From Methylibium sp. Root1272 (GTDB lineage: Bacteria > Pseudomonadota > Gammaproteobacteria > Burkholderiales > Burkholderiaceae_C), in assembly GCF_001425905.1 (NCBI RefSeq), contig NZ_LMDY01000018.1:1-64000 (forward strand): DNA of 64,000 nucleotides, in the 5' to 3' direction. The notes beneath the pieces were generated by a model. That model was not told where the DNA came from and made no database searches. It worked only from the letters and a program-made list of their open reading frames with translations. The first letter of the stretch is position 1; each line of letters opens with the position of its first letter. This document shows, piece after piece, positions 16,726-25,717 of the stretch. The position numbers and the translations under genes were made by a program.

Positions 16726-17513
16726 AGAGCACGCCTCCGCAGCCAGCCCGACAGCAGTTCCGTGGCGGCAACCACGACGACGATCACGACGATCACGGCC
16801 GCCGCGGTCCGGTACTCGTAGCGGTCCATCGCGGTGTGCAGCGTGGTGCCGATGCCGCCGGCACCGACCACGCCGATCACCGCCGACTCGCGGAAGTTGA
16901 TGTCGAGCCGGTAAAGCGACAACCCGACCAGGCGAGGCCGGATCTGCGAGAGCACCGCGAAGTCGAGTTGCTGCAGGAAGCCGGCGCCGGTGGCACGCAG
17001 GGCCTCGAGCGAGCCGTCCTCGATGTCCTCCACCCGCTCGGCCACCAGCTTCGCCATGAAGGAGACCGTGGCGAAGGTGAGCGTGAGGAAACCGGTGAAA
17101 GGCCCGAAGCCGAACAGCACCACCAGAAGGATCGCGACGATCACCTCGTTGAAGCTGCGCGACACCGCAATCACGCCACGGCACGGCAGGTAGATCCAGC
17201 GCGGGCTGAGATTGCGCGAGGCACCGACCGCGAGCGGCAACGAGAGCACGATGCCGACCGCCGTGGCGGTGATCGTCATCGTGAGGCTTTCGCGGAAACC
17301 GGCCAGCAAGTCGTCCTGGCGCGAAAGGAAGTCGGGCTGCCCGAATGCGGCGACGAAGCGGGCGCCGCGCGCCAGTCCTTCGGCCAGGCGCGCGGTGTCG
17401 ACCTCCAGCGTGGCGAGTGCCAGCCCCAGGTAGAGCACGACGCAAGCCGCCAGCGCCCACCGGTGGCTACGCCGACGGATCAGCGGCGGCCTGCGCCACG
17501 CAAGGGCCGTCAT
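16722..17513 (-). CDS. phnE: Phosphonate-type ABC transporter permease (first PhnE)
   Basis: This 263-residue permease is a PhnE-family protein with about six membrane helices, an EAA loop ([20 protein letters not shown]) and the family signature [20 protein letters not shown]. Its start overlaps the end of phnC by four bases (ATGA) and its stop overlaps the start of the second permease gene. With PhnC and PhnD it makes a complete importer for phosphonates, phosphite or a related phosphorus compound. Confidence 0.9.
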   Translation of the reverse strand: MTALAWRRPPLIRRRSHRWALAACVVLYLGLALATLEVDTARLAEGLARGARFVAAFGQPDFLSRQDDLLAGFRESLTMTITATAVGIVLSLPLAVGASRNLSPRWIYLPCRGVIAVSRSFNEVIVAILLVVLFGFGPFTGFLTLTFATVSFMAKLVAERVEDIEDGSLEALRATGAGFLQQLDFAVLSQIRPRLVGLSLYRLDINFRESAVIGVVGAGGIGTTLHTAMDRYEYRTAAAVIVVIVVVVAATELLSGWLRRRAL

Positions 17514-18361
17514 TCCAACGCGACGTCGAGGGCCGACGCCACGCGTCGCGGGTCGGCCAGGGTGGGCTGCTGTGGCGCCGGTGGTTCGTCGTCGCGGCCG
17601 TAGATGCGGTCGAGTTCCGCCGCCGTCACCGCCGCGGCCGTGCCGTCGTACACCACCGACCCGGCACGCAGGCCGACGATGCGCGGCAGCAGTTCCGTCG
17701 CCAGCCGCACGTCATGGCTGCTGACGATCGCGGCGATGCCGTGCTCGCGGCACAGCTCGAGCAGCAGGCGCAGGGTCTCGCGCGAGCTTCTCGGATCGAG
17801 GCTCGCGGTGGGCTCGTCCACCAGCAGCAGCCGCGGCTGCTGGAGCAGCGCGCGGGCCAGCCCGACGCGCTGGCGCTGGCCGCCCGACAGCGCATCGGCC
17901 CGCTGGTTCTCCAGGCCCGCCAGGCCCAGCCGCGCCAGCAGCCGGTAGGCCTCGCCGATGTCCGCCGGCTTGAAGCGCCGGAACCAGCTGCGCCAGAAGC
18001 CCGTGCTGCCGAGCCGCCCCGACAGCACGTTCTCCATCACCGTGAGACGGTCGATCAGCGCGTGGTTCTGGAACACCATGCCGATCTGGCAGCGCACGTG
18101 CCGAAGCGCAGTACGCGACAGGCCTTGCAGCTCCTGCCCGCAGAACAGCACCCGGCCCGCGGTGGGCTCGACCAGGCGGTTCACGCAGCGGATCAGCGTC
18201 GACTTGCCCGCGCCGGACGGGCCGATCAGGCCGATCACCTCGCCGGCGCCGAGCCGCAGGCTCACGTCGACCAGTGCCGCCTCGGCGTTCGCATACCGCT
18301 TGTGCAGCCCGCACAGCTCCAGCAGCGCCGGCGCGCGCGCCGCGGCGCTAGCGGCAGGCAT
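17510..18361 (-). CDS. phnC: Phosphonate ABC transporter ATP-binding protein PhnC
   Basis: This 283-residue ATPase powers the importer. It has Walker [10 protein letters not shown] at residues 47-55, the signature [15 protein letters not shown], Walker [13 protein letters not shown] and the switch histidine region VSSHDVRLA. The PhnC-type segment [20 protein letters not shown] is present. The start codon lies inside the end of phnD (14-base overlap), so the two are coupled. Order D-C-E-E is standard for phosphonate uptake operons. Confidence 0.92.
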   Translation of the reverse strand: MPAASAAARAPALLELCGLHKRYANAEAALVDVSLRLGAGEVIGLIGPSGAGKSTLIRCVNRLVEPTAGRVLFCGQELQGLSRTALRHVRCQIGMVFQNHALIDRLTVMENVLSGRLGSTGFWRSWFRRFKPADIGEAYRLLARLGLAGLENQRADALSGGQRQRVGLARALLQQPRLLLVDEPTASLDPRSSRETLRLLLELCREHGIAAIVSSHDVRLATELLPRIVGLRAGSVVYDGTAAAVTAAELDRIYGRDDEPPAPQQPTLADPRRVASALDVALE

Positions 18362-19289
18362 GGCTCACCCCCATGGCCTGGTCGATCTCGCGCACGATCC
18401 GCCAGGTATCCCGGTAGCTGACGGTCAGAAATTTCTCCAGCGGCGGATCGCTGCGCCCGAACTCGCCGGCCAGCGCGGACCCGCGCCAGTCGAACGAGAA
18501 GAAGGCCTGGCGCACCTTCGCCGCCAGCTCGGGCGTCAGGTTGTGCGCATGGCCGTAGGCGATGGTCGGGAACGATTCCGAGGTGTAGAGCACCACCGTC
18601 TGCCCCGGCTTCACGAGGCCGCGGCGCTCCATGCCGAGGCGCACGAAATCGGCGATCGCTGCGGCGGGGTAGTGGCCGTTGGCAACGCCGAGGATGGAGT
18701 TGTCGTGCTTGCCCGAGAACACCGGCTGGTAGTCACGCCCGGCCGTCATGTCGAACTTGTCGCGCAGCAGCAGCGATGCAGCCTTGAAGCCGGAATTGGA
18801 AGTCTCCGAAGTGAAGGCGATCTTCTTGCCGCGAATGTCGGCCAGCTTGCGGATGCCGCTGCCGGGATGGGTGATGAGTTCCATGGCGTAGCCGAAGCGG
18901 TCCTCGCGGGTGGCCATCACCGCGAACGGCACGAAGCCCGCGCAGTTGACCGCCAGCGGGATCGAGCCCGGGTTGAAGCCGGCCACGTGCAGGCGCCCGG
19001 CGCGCATGGCCTCGATCTGTGCGGCATTGCCCTGCACCTGGAAGAACTGCACGCGCTTGCCGGTCACGCGCCCGAGGTGCTGGATGAAGCCGTCCCAGAC
19101 CTTGGCGTAGACGGCCGGGTCCTCGACCGGTGAGTAGGCGAACACCAGCGTCGGCGGGTCCACGCGTGCCGAGGGGTTCGCGGGCGCGTCGGCCACCAGG
19201 TCGCCGTCGGCGTCGACATAGCGCGCATCCATGGCGCTGCCGGTGAACGTCGCGAACGCCGCCATGACGGCGCACAGGAGCTGTTTCAT
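18348..19289 (-). CDS. phnD: Phosphonate ABC transporter substrate-binding protein PhnD
   Basis: This 313-residue periplasmic binding protein starts with a signal peptide ([20 protein letters not shown]). The mature part carries the PhnD/SsuA-type fold with segments [20 protein letters not shown] and [16 protein letters not shown], the latter forming the phosphonate-binding loop at a helix N-terminus. An in-frame start exists upstream at 19409, but ATG 19289 gives a clean signal peptide. A 187-base gap separates it from the DUF3299-like gene, so it may also have its own promoter. Ligand could be a phosphonate, phosphite or phosphate ester. Confidence 0.88.
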   Translation of the reverse strand: MKQLLCAVMAAFATFTGSAMDARYVDADGDLVADAPANPSARVDPPTLVFAYSPVEDPAVYAKVWDGFIQHLGRVTGKRVQFFQVQGNAAQIEAMRAGRLHVAGFNPGSIPLAVNCAGFVPFAVMATREDRFGYAMELITHPGSGIRKLADIRGKKIAFTSETSNSGFKAASLLLRDKFDMTAGRDYQPVFSGKHDNSILGVANGHYPAAAIADFVRLGMERRGLVKPGQTVVLYTSESFPTIAYGHAHNLTPELAAKVRQAFFSFDWRGSALAGEFGRSDPPLEKFLTVSYRDTWRIVREIDQAMGVSHACR

Positions 19290-19476
19290 ATCCGTCCAGG
19301 AACTCCGCAGCTGCACGAGGCGCCGGATGCGGCGCGAGGCGCGCGGGCGCTTCGGTTCGATGCCCATCGAGGTCAGGAAAGCGTACCTGCGATCCGGCGA
19401 CGAAACCATGCTTCGCCTTGCGGGTAAGCACCATGTTCGACCACACGGTGCAGCGCAGCATCGCCCGCGAGCGGCG

Positions 19477-19941
19477 CTATCGGGCGCGTGTCAGTTGCGC
19501 GTCGTAGATCCGCACATGGCTGACCAGCCCCATCTCGTCGGTCTTCCTGCCGGCCTCGAAACGCCCCGTCACGCGCACCGGCCCGTCGACGTATTCCACC
19601 GGCCTCGCGACGAAGATCGGCACGAAGCCAGCCCAGTCGAAGCTCACCGTGTGGAACGGGCACAGGAAGGACGGCTCCTTGATCAGCATGAAGTACATGC
19701 CGTCGCGCGGCAGGATGCCGTCCATGAAGCCGACGATCGTGACACGCCGGCCGGACAGCGCGAGCGCCTTCGCCGAGAGCTTCAGCTCCGGTCCGGCGCC
19801 GACCCCCTCCTGGAAGGTCGCGCCGACGTACAGGTCGGCGAAGCGCAGCGGCGCCGCATCGTCGACTGCCAGCGCGATGCCCGCGCAGGGCGCGCCGAGC
19901 GCCAGCATGCCGGCGCGAAGGACCTGGCGTCGGGTCGTCAT
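19477..19941 (-). CDS. Twin-arginine-exported DUF3299-like protein
   Basis: This 154-residue protein has a twin-arginine signal (MTTRRQVLRAGMLALGAP), and TatABC is encoded elsewhere in the window. The body resembles DUF3299: GRRVTIVGFMDG, YFMLI and FLCPFHTV occur in the order expected, followed by GPVRVTGRFEAGRKTDEMG. The Cys-Pro-x-His of FLCPFH could bind a metal or cofactor. The start overlaps the FtsX-type permease stop (ATGA). From memory, DUF3299 proteins accompany FtsX-type ABC pairs in zinc-linked operons such as Vibrio zrg; that link is an inference. Confidence 0.68.
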   Translation of the reverse strand: MTTRRQVLRAGMLALGAPCAGIALAVDDAAPLRFADLYVGATFQEGVGAGPELKLSAKALALSGRRVTIVGFMDGILPRDGMYFMLIKEPSFLCPFHTVSFDWAGFVPIFVARPVEYVDGPVRVTGRFEAGRKTDEMGLVSHVRIYDAQLTRAR

Positions 19942-21164
19942 GGCGCGTTCGACAGATGGGGCACGATGTCCTCCCGGCAGGTGAACCAGGCCGGGATTGC
20001 ACCGGCCACCAGGCCCAGCAGCAGCGCCGCCCCCGGCGCCGCGAGTTCGCCCGGTGTGATGCCGGTCAGCTCGAGCGGGAAGCCCCGGCTGCCTTCGACA
20101 TGCCAGGCGATCGCGGCGGCCGCGGCGCGGCCCAGCACGAAACCCAGCGCGGCGCCGGCACCCGCGATCAGCAGCGACTCGGCGATCAGCAGCCGTGCCA
20201 GCATCGCGCGCGACGCGCCCAGCGCACGCAGGGTGGCGATCTGGCGACGACGGTCGATGCCGGCCGCGGCCATCGACAGCATGACGGCGAAGAACGCGAC
20301 CGCCGTCGCCAGCCAGGCCAGGCCGAGCACCACCTCCTCGCCGGCGCGCAGATACTGCAGCAACCGCGTGACCTCGCGCCCGGGAACGACCGCCTGCACG
20401 CGGGTATCGCGCGCCAGCGAGGCGGCGATGCGCGCCATGTCGCCATAGCTGCGCCCCTGCACCAGCAGCGCGGTGATCTCACCGCGCGGCGAGGCCTCCG
20501 CGGCCGGCGCGTGATCGCCCTCCTGTTCGTGCATCAGCCAACCGGTCTCGAGCGCCGTGAAGATCGCCCGATCGGCGGGGGAGCCCGTTGCAGGCAACAC
20601 CGAGGTCACGTGGTACTGCCGGTCCGCATGATCTGTCGCCAGTTCGGCCGGTAGCTCGACGAGGCCATGGCTGGCGACGAAGCGGCTGCCGACGGCGAGG
20701 CCGGCCTGCCGGGCCGCCGTTGCACCCACCACGGCGTCGAAGGGTCGGGCAAGGCGGCCCGGGTCCGCGGCGGAGGGCCCGCGTCCCGACTCGTCGAGAA
20801 GCGCGAAATAGTCGACCGTGGTGCCGACGATCAGATGCCCGCGGTAGCTGTCGCCGAAGATGAACGGCACCAGCCGCGTCACGCCGGCGTCGGCCTGCAG
20901 TTGCCGGTACAGCGCGACCGGGATGTTGCCGGTCGGCGCGTCCATGAAGAACAGCGTCGACAGCACCGCCTGCACCGCACTGCCCTTGGCGGCGATCAGC
21001 AGCTGGTAGCCGCCGGCGCCGCGCTGCAGGCTCTCCCGGGTGGCGGCGGTCAGCGCCAGCGTGGCCGTCAGCAGCAGCACGCCGATGCCCACGCCCAGCG
21101 CGGTCAGCAGGTTGGAGGCCGGCCGCGACGCGACGTAGCGCCAGGCGAGCGCCCAGGTGTTCAT
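19938..21164 (-). CDS. FtsX/MacB-type ABC transporter permease
   Basis: This 408-residue inner-membrane protein has one N-terminal helix (residues about 17-38), a large periplasmic domain (about 45-265) and three C-terminal helices ending near residue 400, the layout of the FtsX/MacB/LolC family. Such permeases act by moving periplasmic partners rather than by forming an import channel. It overlaps the ATPase gene upstream and the DUF3299-like gene downstream by four bases each, so the three proteins form a coupled set and probably one complex. Confidence 0.85.
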   Translation of the reverse strand: MNTWALAWRYVASRPASNLLTALGVGIGVLLLTATLALTAATRESLQRGAGGYQLLIAAKGSAVQAVLSTLFFMDAPTGNIPVALYRQLQADAGVTRLVPFIFGDSYRGHLIVGTTVDYFALLDESGRGPSAADPGRLARPFDAVVGATAARQAGLAVGSRFVASHGLVELPAELATDHADRQYHVTSVLPATGSPADRAIFTALETGWLMHEQEGDHAPAAEASPRGEITALLVQGRSYGDMARIAASLARDTRVQAVVPGREVTRLLQYLRAGEEVVLGLAWLATAVAFFAVMLSMAAAGIDRRRQIATLRALGASRAMLARLLIAESLLIAGAGAALGFVLGRAAAAAIAWHVEGSRGFPLELTGITPGELAAPGAALLLGLVAGAIPAWFTCREDIVPHLSNAP

Positions 21165-21883
21165 GGTGGCGCCGGCACCACGCCGTTGAAGACCGACATC
21201 TGCAGCACGTGGTCGAGCCGGGCCAGCACCCGCGCATCGTGCGAGGCCAGCAGCAGCGCCGCGCCGGTTTCGGTGGCCACCTCGATCAGCAGTTCGAGCA
21301 CCGCATCGCGCCGGCCGGCGTCAAGGTTGGCGGTCGGCTCGTCAGCCAGCAGCAGGGCCGGCTGGTTGGCCAGCGCGCGGGCAATGCCGACCCGCTGCTG
21401 CTCGCCGTGCGACAGCGCGGCGGGACGGTGGTGCAGGCGGTGACCGAGCCCGACGCGGCGCAGCAGCATCTCCCCTCGGCTGCGGCGCTGCGCGCGGGGC
21501 ATCCGGTCCGCGAAGGCCATCGGCAGCAGCACGTTCTCGATCGCACTCAATGCCGGGATCAGGTTGAAGCTCTGGAACACGTAGCCGACGTGCCGCGCGC
21601 GGAAGCGGTCGCGCTCGTGCTGCGGCAGCAGCGAGACCGCGCTGCCGAGCACGCGCAGCTCGCCGGCGCTGGGTTGCAGCAGGCCGGCGCACAGGTGCAG
21701 CAGGGTCGTCTTGCCGCAGCCGCTCGGCCCGGCCAGCCCATAGATCGCACCGGCCGGGATGCACAGCGCGACGATGTCGAGTACGTCGACGGGCTCGCCG
21801 CCCTGCACGAAACTCCTGCGCAGACCGAAGGCCTCGACGGCCGCCACTCGGCCCGTCGGACCGACCGGCACAGCGACGGTCAA
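21161..21883 (-). CDS. LolD/MacB-type ABC transporter ATP-binding protein
   Basis: This ATPase of about 240 residues has Walker A GPSGCGKTT, the Q-loop FQSFNLIPALSAIENVLLPM, signature LSHGEQQRVGIARAL and Walker B LLLADEPTANLD, all of the LolD/MacB subfamily. The start is set at TTG 21883, which overlaps the phosphatase stop as TTGA and is preceded by GGAAG; GTG 21871 is an alternative. It pairs with the FtsX-type permease downstream. Confidence 0.85.
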   Translation of the reverse strand: MTVAVPVGPTGRVAAVEAFGLRRSFVQGGEPVDVLDIVALCIPAGAIYGLAGPSGCGKTTLLHLCAGLLQPSAGELRVLGSAVSLLPQHERDRFRARHVGYVFQSFNLIPALSAIENVLLPMAFADRMPRAQRRSRGEMLLRRVGLGHRLHHRPAALSHGEQQRVGIARALANQPALLLADEPTANLDAGRRDAVLELLIEVATETGAALLLASHDARVLARLDHVLQMSVFNGVVPAPP

Positions 21884-23565
21884 CGCAGGGCTTCCGTCAG
21901 CACGCGCCCTTCGCAGCCGTTGGGCGGCCGCACGTTCAGGATGTGCGCCAGCGTGCGCCCCAGGTCCACGGTTTCGGAGTCGCCGAACTTGCCCGGCTTC
22001 ACCCAGCTGCCGCCGTACATCGCCAGCGGCACGTTGGTGTCGTAGGCCCACGGCGAACCGTGGGTCGACGCATAGCCCTTGGGCTTGGCGAACAGATACC
22101 AGTTGGGCTTGTTCATCACGACGATGTCGCCGCTGATCTGCTGGTGCCAGGCCAGGAACACCTGCTTGGAGAGCTTGGTGTTGGGCAGTTGCCCGGTCTC
22201 GAGCTGGGTGCGCGTGTACACCGCCTCCACGCCGGGGTAGCTGCGCAGGAACTCCTGCGCAGCGTTTTCGACCGCCACCTTGTCGAGCTTGCGCGCGGCG
22301 ACGAGGTCGTAGTCCACGTAGAGGTTCGGGTTCCACCAGGTGATGATGTACTTGCCGTCGCCGAACTTCGCCGACAACGCGGCGTTGACGTCGGCCACCA
22401 TCTTCTCGGGGTCGATGCGGCCGGCGTCGAGCCGGCGGCTGCTGCTGAACTCGGGGATGTTCATGAAGCCATGGTCGGCCGACAGCGACACGACGACGTT
22501 GCGCAGCCCGACGCGACGGTCGAGAAAGTCGAACAGGTCAGCGAGCACGCGGTCGAGGCGCACCGTCTGGTCCTGCGACTGACGACTCTCGGGGCCGAAC
22601 AGGTGGTTCACGTAGTCGTGGCTGGTCCAGCTGACGGCCAGGATGTCGGGCACGCCGGCCGGGTTCTGCCCCAGGTTCTCGCCCTCGACGGCAGCCTTGA
22701 CGAAGTCGAGCGTCAGGTCGTCGCCGTAGGGCGTCCACAGCATCGCGTCGTAGTAGCTCTTGTTCGGCTGATCGGCGCCACCGCTGATGGCGTGCGGGAA
22801 GCGCGTGCCCAGGCCCTTGTAGTTGGTGGTCCAGGGGCGGTCGTCGGGGGCCGAGCGCGCGTAGGCTTCCTCGGGCAGCAGCATCGTCCACTGCTTGCCG
22901 AAGTAGCGGTCCTGCGGCTTGCCGGCATAGAACTTCTTCCACCAGTCCGGGTAGTCCTTCATGTAGTAGTCGGACGTGATGAAGCGGCCCGTCGTGGTGC
23001 TGTGCATGTAGGCCGTTCCGAGCTGCCCGGCCAGGCCGATCGCGCTGCGATCCTTGCCGGCGATCGCGATCGTCTTGGACCTGCCATTCGCGTACATCAG
23101 CTCGTCACCGACGGTGGTGACCTTCATGTTGAACGGGGAGGTGCCTGCGTGCTCCGGGGTTTCCTCGTCCAGGTACTTGTAGCGCGCGTCCTCGGTCGAG
23201 TACACGCGCTTGCGGCTCTTCCTGTCGATCCAGTCGTTGCCGACCACGCCGTGCTTGTAGGGATGCGCGCAGGACAGCAGCGTGGCATGCCCGACACCGG
23301 TGTAGGTGGTCGCATGGCTGTAGTGGTTGTTGCTGAACCAGGCCCCGTCGTCGAGCAGCAGCTTGAAGCCGCGCCGCGCGTAGAGGTCGTAGTACTTGAC
23401 CAGTTGCTCCTGCGGGAAGCCGTCGACCACCATGAACACCACCAGCTTGGGCAAGGGCTTGCTGGCCGGTGCGTCGGCCGCGGTGGCCACGGGCCAGGAC
23501 AGCGCCAACATGCTGGCTGCGGCCATGGCACGCAGCGCCGCGGATATCCCTGAAGGACCGGTCAT
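21880..23565 (-). CDS. PafA/SPAP-like alkaline phosphatase superfamily protein
   Basis: This 561-residue secreted enzyme has a signal peptide (residues 1-31, cleavage near ATAADA). Metal and catalytic sites of the alkaline phosphatase superfamily are visible: Asp48 in VVDGF, a nucleophilic Thr in SHATTYTGVGHATL (86-87), Asp and His in SWTSHDYVNH, Asp-His in SADHGF and the late His in STHGSPWAYD. This fits calcium- or zinc-dependent PafA/SPAP phosphate mono- or diesterases. ATG 23565 is preceded by GAGGAGA; an upstream in-frame start is less likely. It is the first gene of a long operon running into phnDCEE and probably releases phosphate from esters in the periplasm. Confidence 0.86.
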   Translation of the reverse strand: MTGPSGISAALRAMAAASMLALSWPVATAADAPASKPLPKLVVFMVVDGFPQEQLVKYYDLYARRGFKLLLDDGAWFSNNHYSHATTYTGVGHATLLSCAHPYKHGVVGNDWIDRKSRKRVYSTEDARYKYLDEETPEHAGTSPFNMKVTTVGDELMYANGRSKTIAIAGKDRSAIGLAGQLGTAYMHSTTTGRFITSDYYMKDYPDWWKKFYAGKPQDRYFGKQWTMLLPEEAYARSAPDDRPWTTNYKGLGTRFPHAISGGADQPNKSYYDAMLWTPYGDDLTLDFVKAAVEGENLGQNPAGVPDILAVSWTSHDYVNHLFGPESRQSQDQTVRLDRVLADLFDFLDRRVGLRNVVVSLSADHGFMNIPEFSSSRRLDAGRIDPEKMVADVNAALSAKFGDGKYIITWWNPNLYVDYDLVAARKLDKVAVENAAQEFLRSYPGVEAVYTRTQLETGQLPNTKLSKQVFLAWHQQISGDIVVMNKPNWYLFAKPKGYASTHGSPWAYDTNVPLAMYGGSWVKPGKFGDSETVDLGRTLAHILNVRPPNGCEGRVLTEALR

Positions 23566-23609
23566 GACTTGTCTCCTCGTTCTTTGGGCGACGGCATCGA
23601 TACCGCGCA

Positions 23610-23660
23610 AATGAGTAAAGCTCAGTTTATATTTAATCTACGCTGAGCTTTATTCAACGT
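23610..23660 (-). promoter_or_regulatory. Promoter with embedded 10-bp inverted repeat operator
   Basis: Reading the minus strand, TTGAAT (-35) is followed after 17 bases by AAATAT (-10), in a markedly AT-rich patch. Perfect arms TAAAGCTCAG (23616-23625) and CTGAGCTTTA (23643-23652), 17 bases apart, bracket the -10 element. This is the layout of a repressor site and lies 50-85 bases upstream of the phosphatase gene. The RpiR-type regulator encoded next door is the likely ligand. Confidence 0.65.
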
Positions 23661-23724
23661 CAAGTGCGGTTTCCCTGCTGCCCTCTCCGGGCTGACCACC
23701 ACGCCGTGGCGCAGGCGCCGCGGC

Positions 23725-24627
23725 TCAGTAGCGCTTGAGCGACAGCACCTGGTAGGTGCGGCGCACGATGTCCACCGCGCGGTCGTAGTCGGTCAGCGCG
23801 AGACAGGCGATCAGCACGTCGATGATGGCCAGCTGGGCCAGCCGGCTCGTCATCGCCTCGGTGGTGAAGTTGGTCTCGCGCGCCATGGTGAACAGCACCA
23901 CGTCGGCGAAGGCCTGGATCGGCGACTTGCCGAAGTTGGTGATGCAGACGGTGCGCGCACCGGCCTCGCGCGCCAGCTTGGTGGCGGTGACCGTCTCGTG
24001 TGTGCTTCCGGAGTGCGAGACGGTCAGCACAGCGACATCCGGGCCGGTGAGCGCGGCGCTGACGGCCTGGATGTGCGGGTCGATCACCACCTTGACGTCG
24101 AGCCCGATGCGCAACATACGGTACTGCGCGTCCTCGGCAATGCAGGCCGCACTGCCGACGCCGTAGATCTCGATGCGCCGTGCCGACTTGATGAGCCGCA
24201 CGGCCTTCTCCATCGCCTGCACGTCGAGGTTGGCCTGGGTGTCGCGCAAGGTCTGCACGTTGCTCTGGAAGATCTTGCGGATCACGACACCGGCATCGTC
24301 CTCGGGTTGCAGGTCCTCGTGGATCAGCTGCACCGGCCGCACGATCTCCTGGGCCAGCAGGATCTTCAGCTGCTGGAAGCCGGTGGCGCCGACGCGCTTG
24401 CAGAAGCCGACCACGCTGCCCTCGCTGGCGTTGGCCCGCTCGGCGACCTCGGTGACCGACATGTGAACCACGTCGGCGGAATGTTCGACGACGTAGTCCG
24501 CAATACGCTGCGCGGCCGCACCGAGGCTGGGGTAGAGGGTGTGGATGCGCGAGAGCACCGCGCTGGCCGTCAGCGTCTGCACGACCGGCGTCACCGTCTC
24601 CCGTCTCACCGGCTTCTTGTGGTTCAC
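23725..24627 (-). CDS. RpiR/MurR family transcriptional regulator with SIS domain
   Basis: This protein of about 300 residues has an N-terminal RpiR helix-turn-helix (VTEVAERANASEGSVVGFCK) and a C-terminal sugar-isomerase (SIS) domain with IYGVGSAACIAEDAQYRMLR and VLTVSHSGSTHETV, which bind phosphosugars in known members. Start GTG 24627 is preferred (GGAAGC upstream); GTG 24666 is the alternative. It lies upstream of the phosphatase/Phn operon in the same direction, with an operator-like repeat between them, so it probably senses a phosphorylated metabolite and controls that operon. Confidence 0.85.
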   Translation of the reverse strand: MNHKKPVRRETVTPVVQTLTASAVLSRIHTLYPSLGAAAQRIADYVVEHSADVVHMSVTEVAERANASEGSVVGFCKRVGATGFQQLKILLAQEIVRPVQLIHEDLQPEDDAGVVIRKIFQSNVQTLRDTQANLDVQAMEKAVRLIKSARRIEIYGVGSAACIAEDAQYRMLRIGLDVKVVIDPHIQAVSAALTGPDVAVLTVSHSGSTHETVTATKLAREAGARTVCITNFGKSPIQAFADVVLFTMARETNFTTEAMTSRLAQLAIIDVLIACLALTDYDRAVDIVRRTYQVLSLKRY

Positions 24628-24702
24628 TCGCAGCTTCCCGTGGCTCGCCGCGCGGCGGGCAAGCACCCGCCGACGACCCTGCGAAGGATAGCGCCTGCCC
24701 CT

Positions 24703-25002
24703 TCAGACCTCCGCGAACCCCGCCCGCTGCGGATAGACATTGCGGAAGGGACGGATGTCGACACGGGCGTAGACGCCGCCGACCGTGAACGGCTCGTTCG
24801 CCAGCCAGTCCTCGACCGCGGCGCGGTCGGCGAACTCGGCGACGATCAGGCTGCCGGCCATCGCGCCGGCCTCGTCGAGCAACGGGCCGGCGATCGCCAG
24901 GCGGTCCGCGATCTGGTCGAGGTGGGCCCGGTGGGCCGGACGCAGCCGCTGGCGCAGCTCGAGGCTGGCGGGCTTGTCGATCATGTGCAGGGCAAAGAGC
25001 AT
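24703..25002 (-). CDS. YciI-like family protein
   Basis: This 99-residue protein starts MLFALHMIDKP and has the YciI/YCII fold features: a conserved His in HRAHLDQIADR, DEAGAMAGSLIVAEF and WLANEPFTVGGVYARVDIRPF. Members are small dimeric ferredoxin-fold proteins, some of them with enzyme activity, most unknown. It is divergent from the thiol dioxygenase gene, which is 124 bases away, so a shared control region is possible. Confidence 0.82.
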   Translation of the reverse strand: MLFALHMIDKPASLELRQRLRPAHRAHLDQIADRLAIAGPLLDEAGAMAGSLIVAEFADRAAVEDWLANEPFTVGGVYARVDIRPFRNVYPQRAGFAEV

Positions 25003-25126
25003 GCGGACTCCGGAGTCGTGGAAGGGGAAGGCTCGATTCTGAGGCGACACGGCGCCACAATGTCCCGATGGTTGCGGCCGGCGCTCGAACGAACGCCTCG
25101 GCATCCACTTCATGCAGGAGACCCCC

Positions 25127-25693
25127 ATGCCCACCGGCGCACTGGACCGATTCGTCCACGATCTTCAAACCTGCTGGACCGAGACCGCGGGCGCAGAGTC
25201 GCTGCTGCTGCCGCGCGTCGAGGCGCTGATGCGCGCGCTGGTGGCGCATGACGACTGGCTCGACCCCGCGATGGCCCAGCCGCACCCGCAGTACTACCAG
25301 CAGTACCTGCTGTACGCCGATCCGCAGGACCGCTATTCGGTGGTCAGCTTCGTCTGGGGCCCCGGCCAGCAGACGCCGATCCACGACCACACGGTGTGGG
25401 GCGTGATCGGCATGCTGCGCGGCGCCGAACGCGCCCAGGCCTACGCGCTGGCCGACGACGGCACGCCACGGCCGACCGGCGCCGAGGAACACCTGGCGCC
25501 GGGCGATGTGGCCAGCGTGTCGCCGCGCATCGGCGATGTGCACCGCGTGAGCAACGCCCACGACGACCGGGTGTCGATCAGCATCCACGCCTACGGCGGC
25601 AACATCGGCAAGATCCGCCGCCACGTGTTCCCGCCCGAGGGCGGCGCGGCCAAGGATTTCATCTCCGGCTACTCGAACCCGGTGCACGGCTGA
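25127..25693 (+). CDS. Gln-type thiol dioxygenase (3-mercaptopropionate dioxygenase-like)
   Basis: This 188-residue cupin enzyme adds O2 to a thiol to give a sulfinate. The iron ligands are visible as HDH (His86, His88) and His139, and the Ser-His-Tyr triad as Ser152, His154, Tyr156 in SIHAYGG. The residue matching Arg60 of mammalian cysteine dioxygenase is Gln59 (YQQYLLY), and there is no crosslinking cysteine. Gln-type enzymes characterised in Azotobacter and Variovorax prefer 3-mercaptopropionate. ATG 25127 is chosen because AGGAGA lies upstream; 25112 is also in frame. The nearby sulfite dehydrogenase operon fits a role in organic sulfur breakdown. Confidence 0.85.
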   Translation: MPTGALDRFVHDLQTCWTETAGAESLLLPRVEALMRALVAHDDWLDPAMAQPHPQYYQQYLLYADPQDRYSVVSFVWGPGQQTPIHDHTVWGVIGMLRGAERAQAYALADDGTPRPTGAEEHLAPGDVASVSPRIGDVHRVSNAHDDRVSISIHAYGGNIGKIRRHVFPPEGGAAKDFISGYSNPVHG

Positions 25694-25717
25694 GCGGCGC
25701 TCCACCGCGGGCCACCG

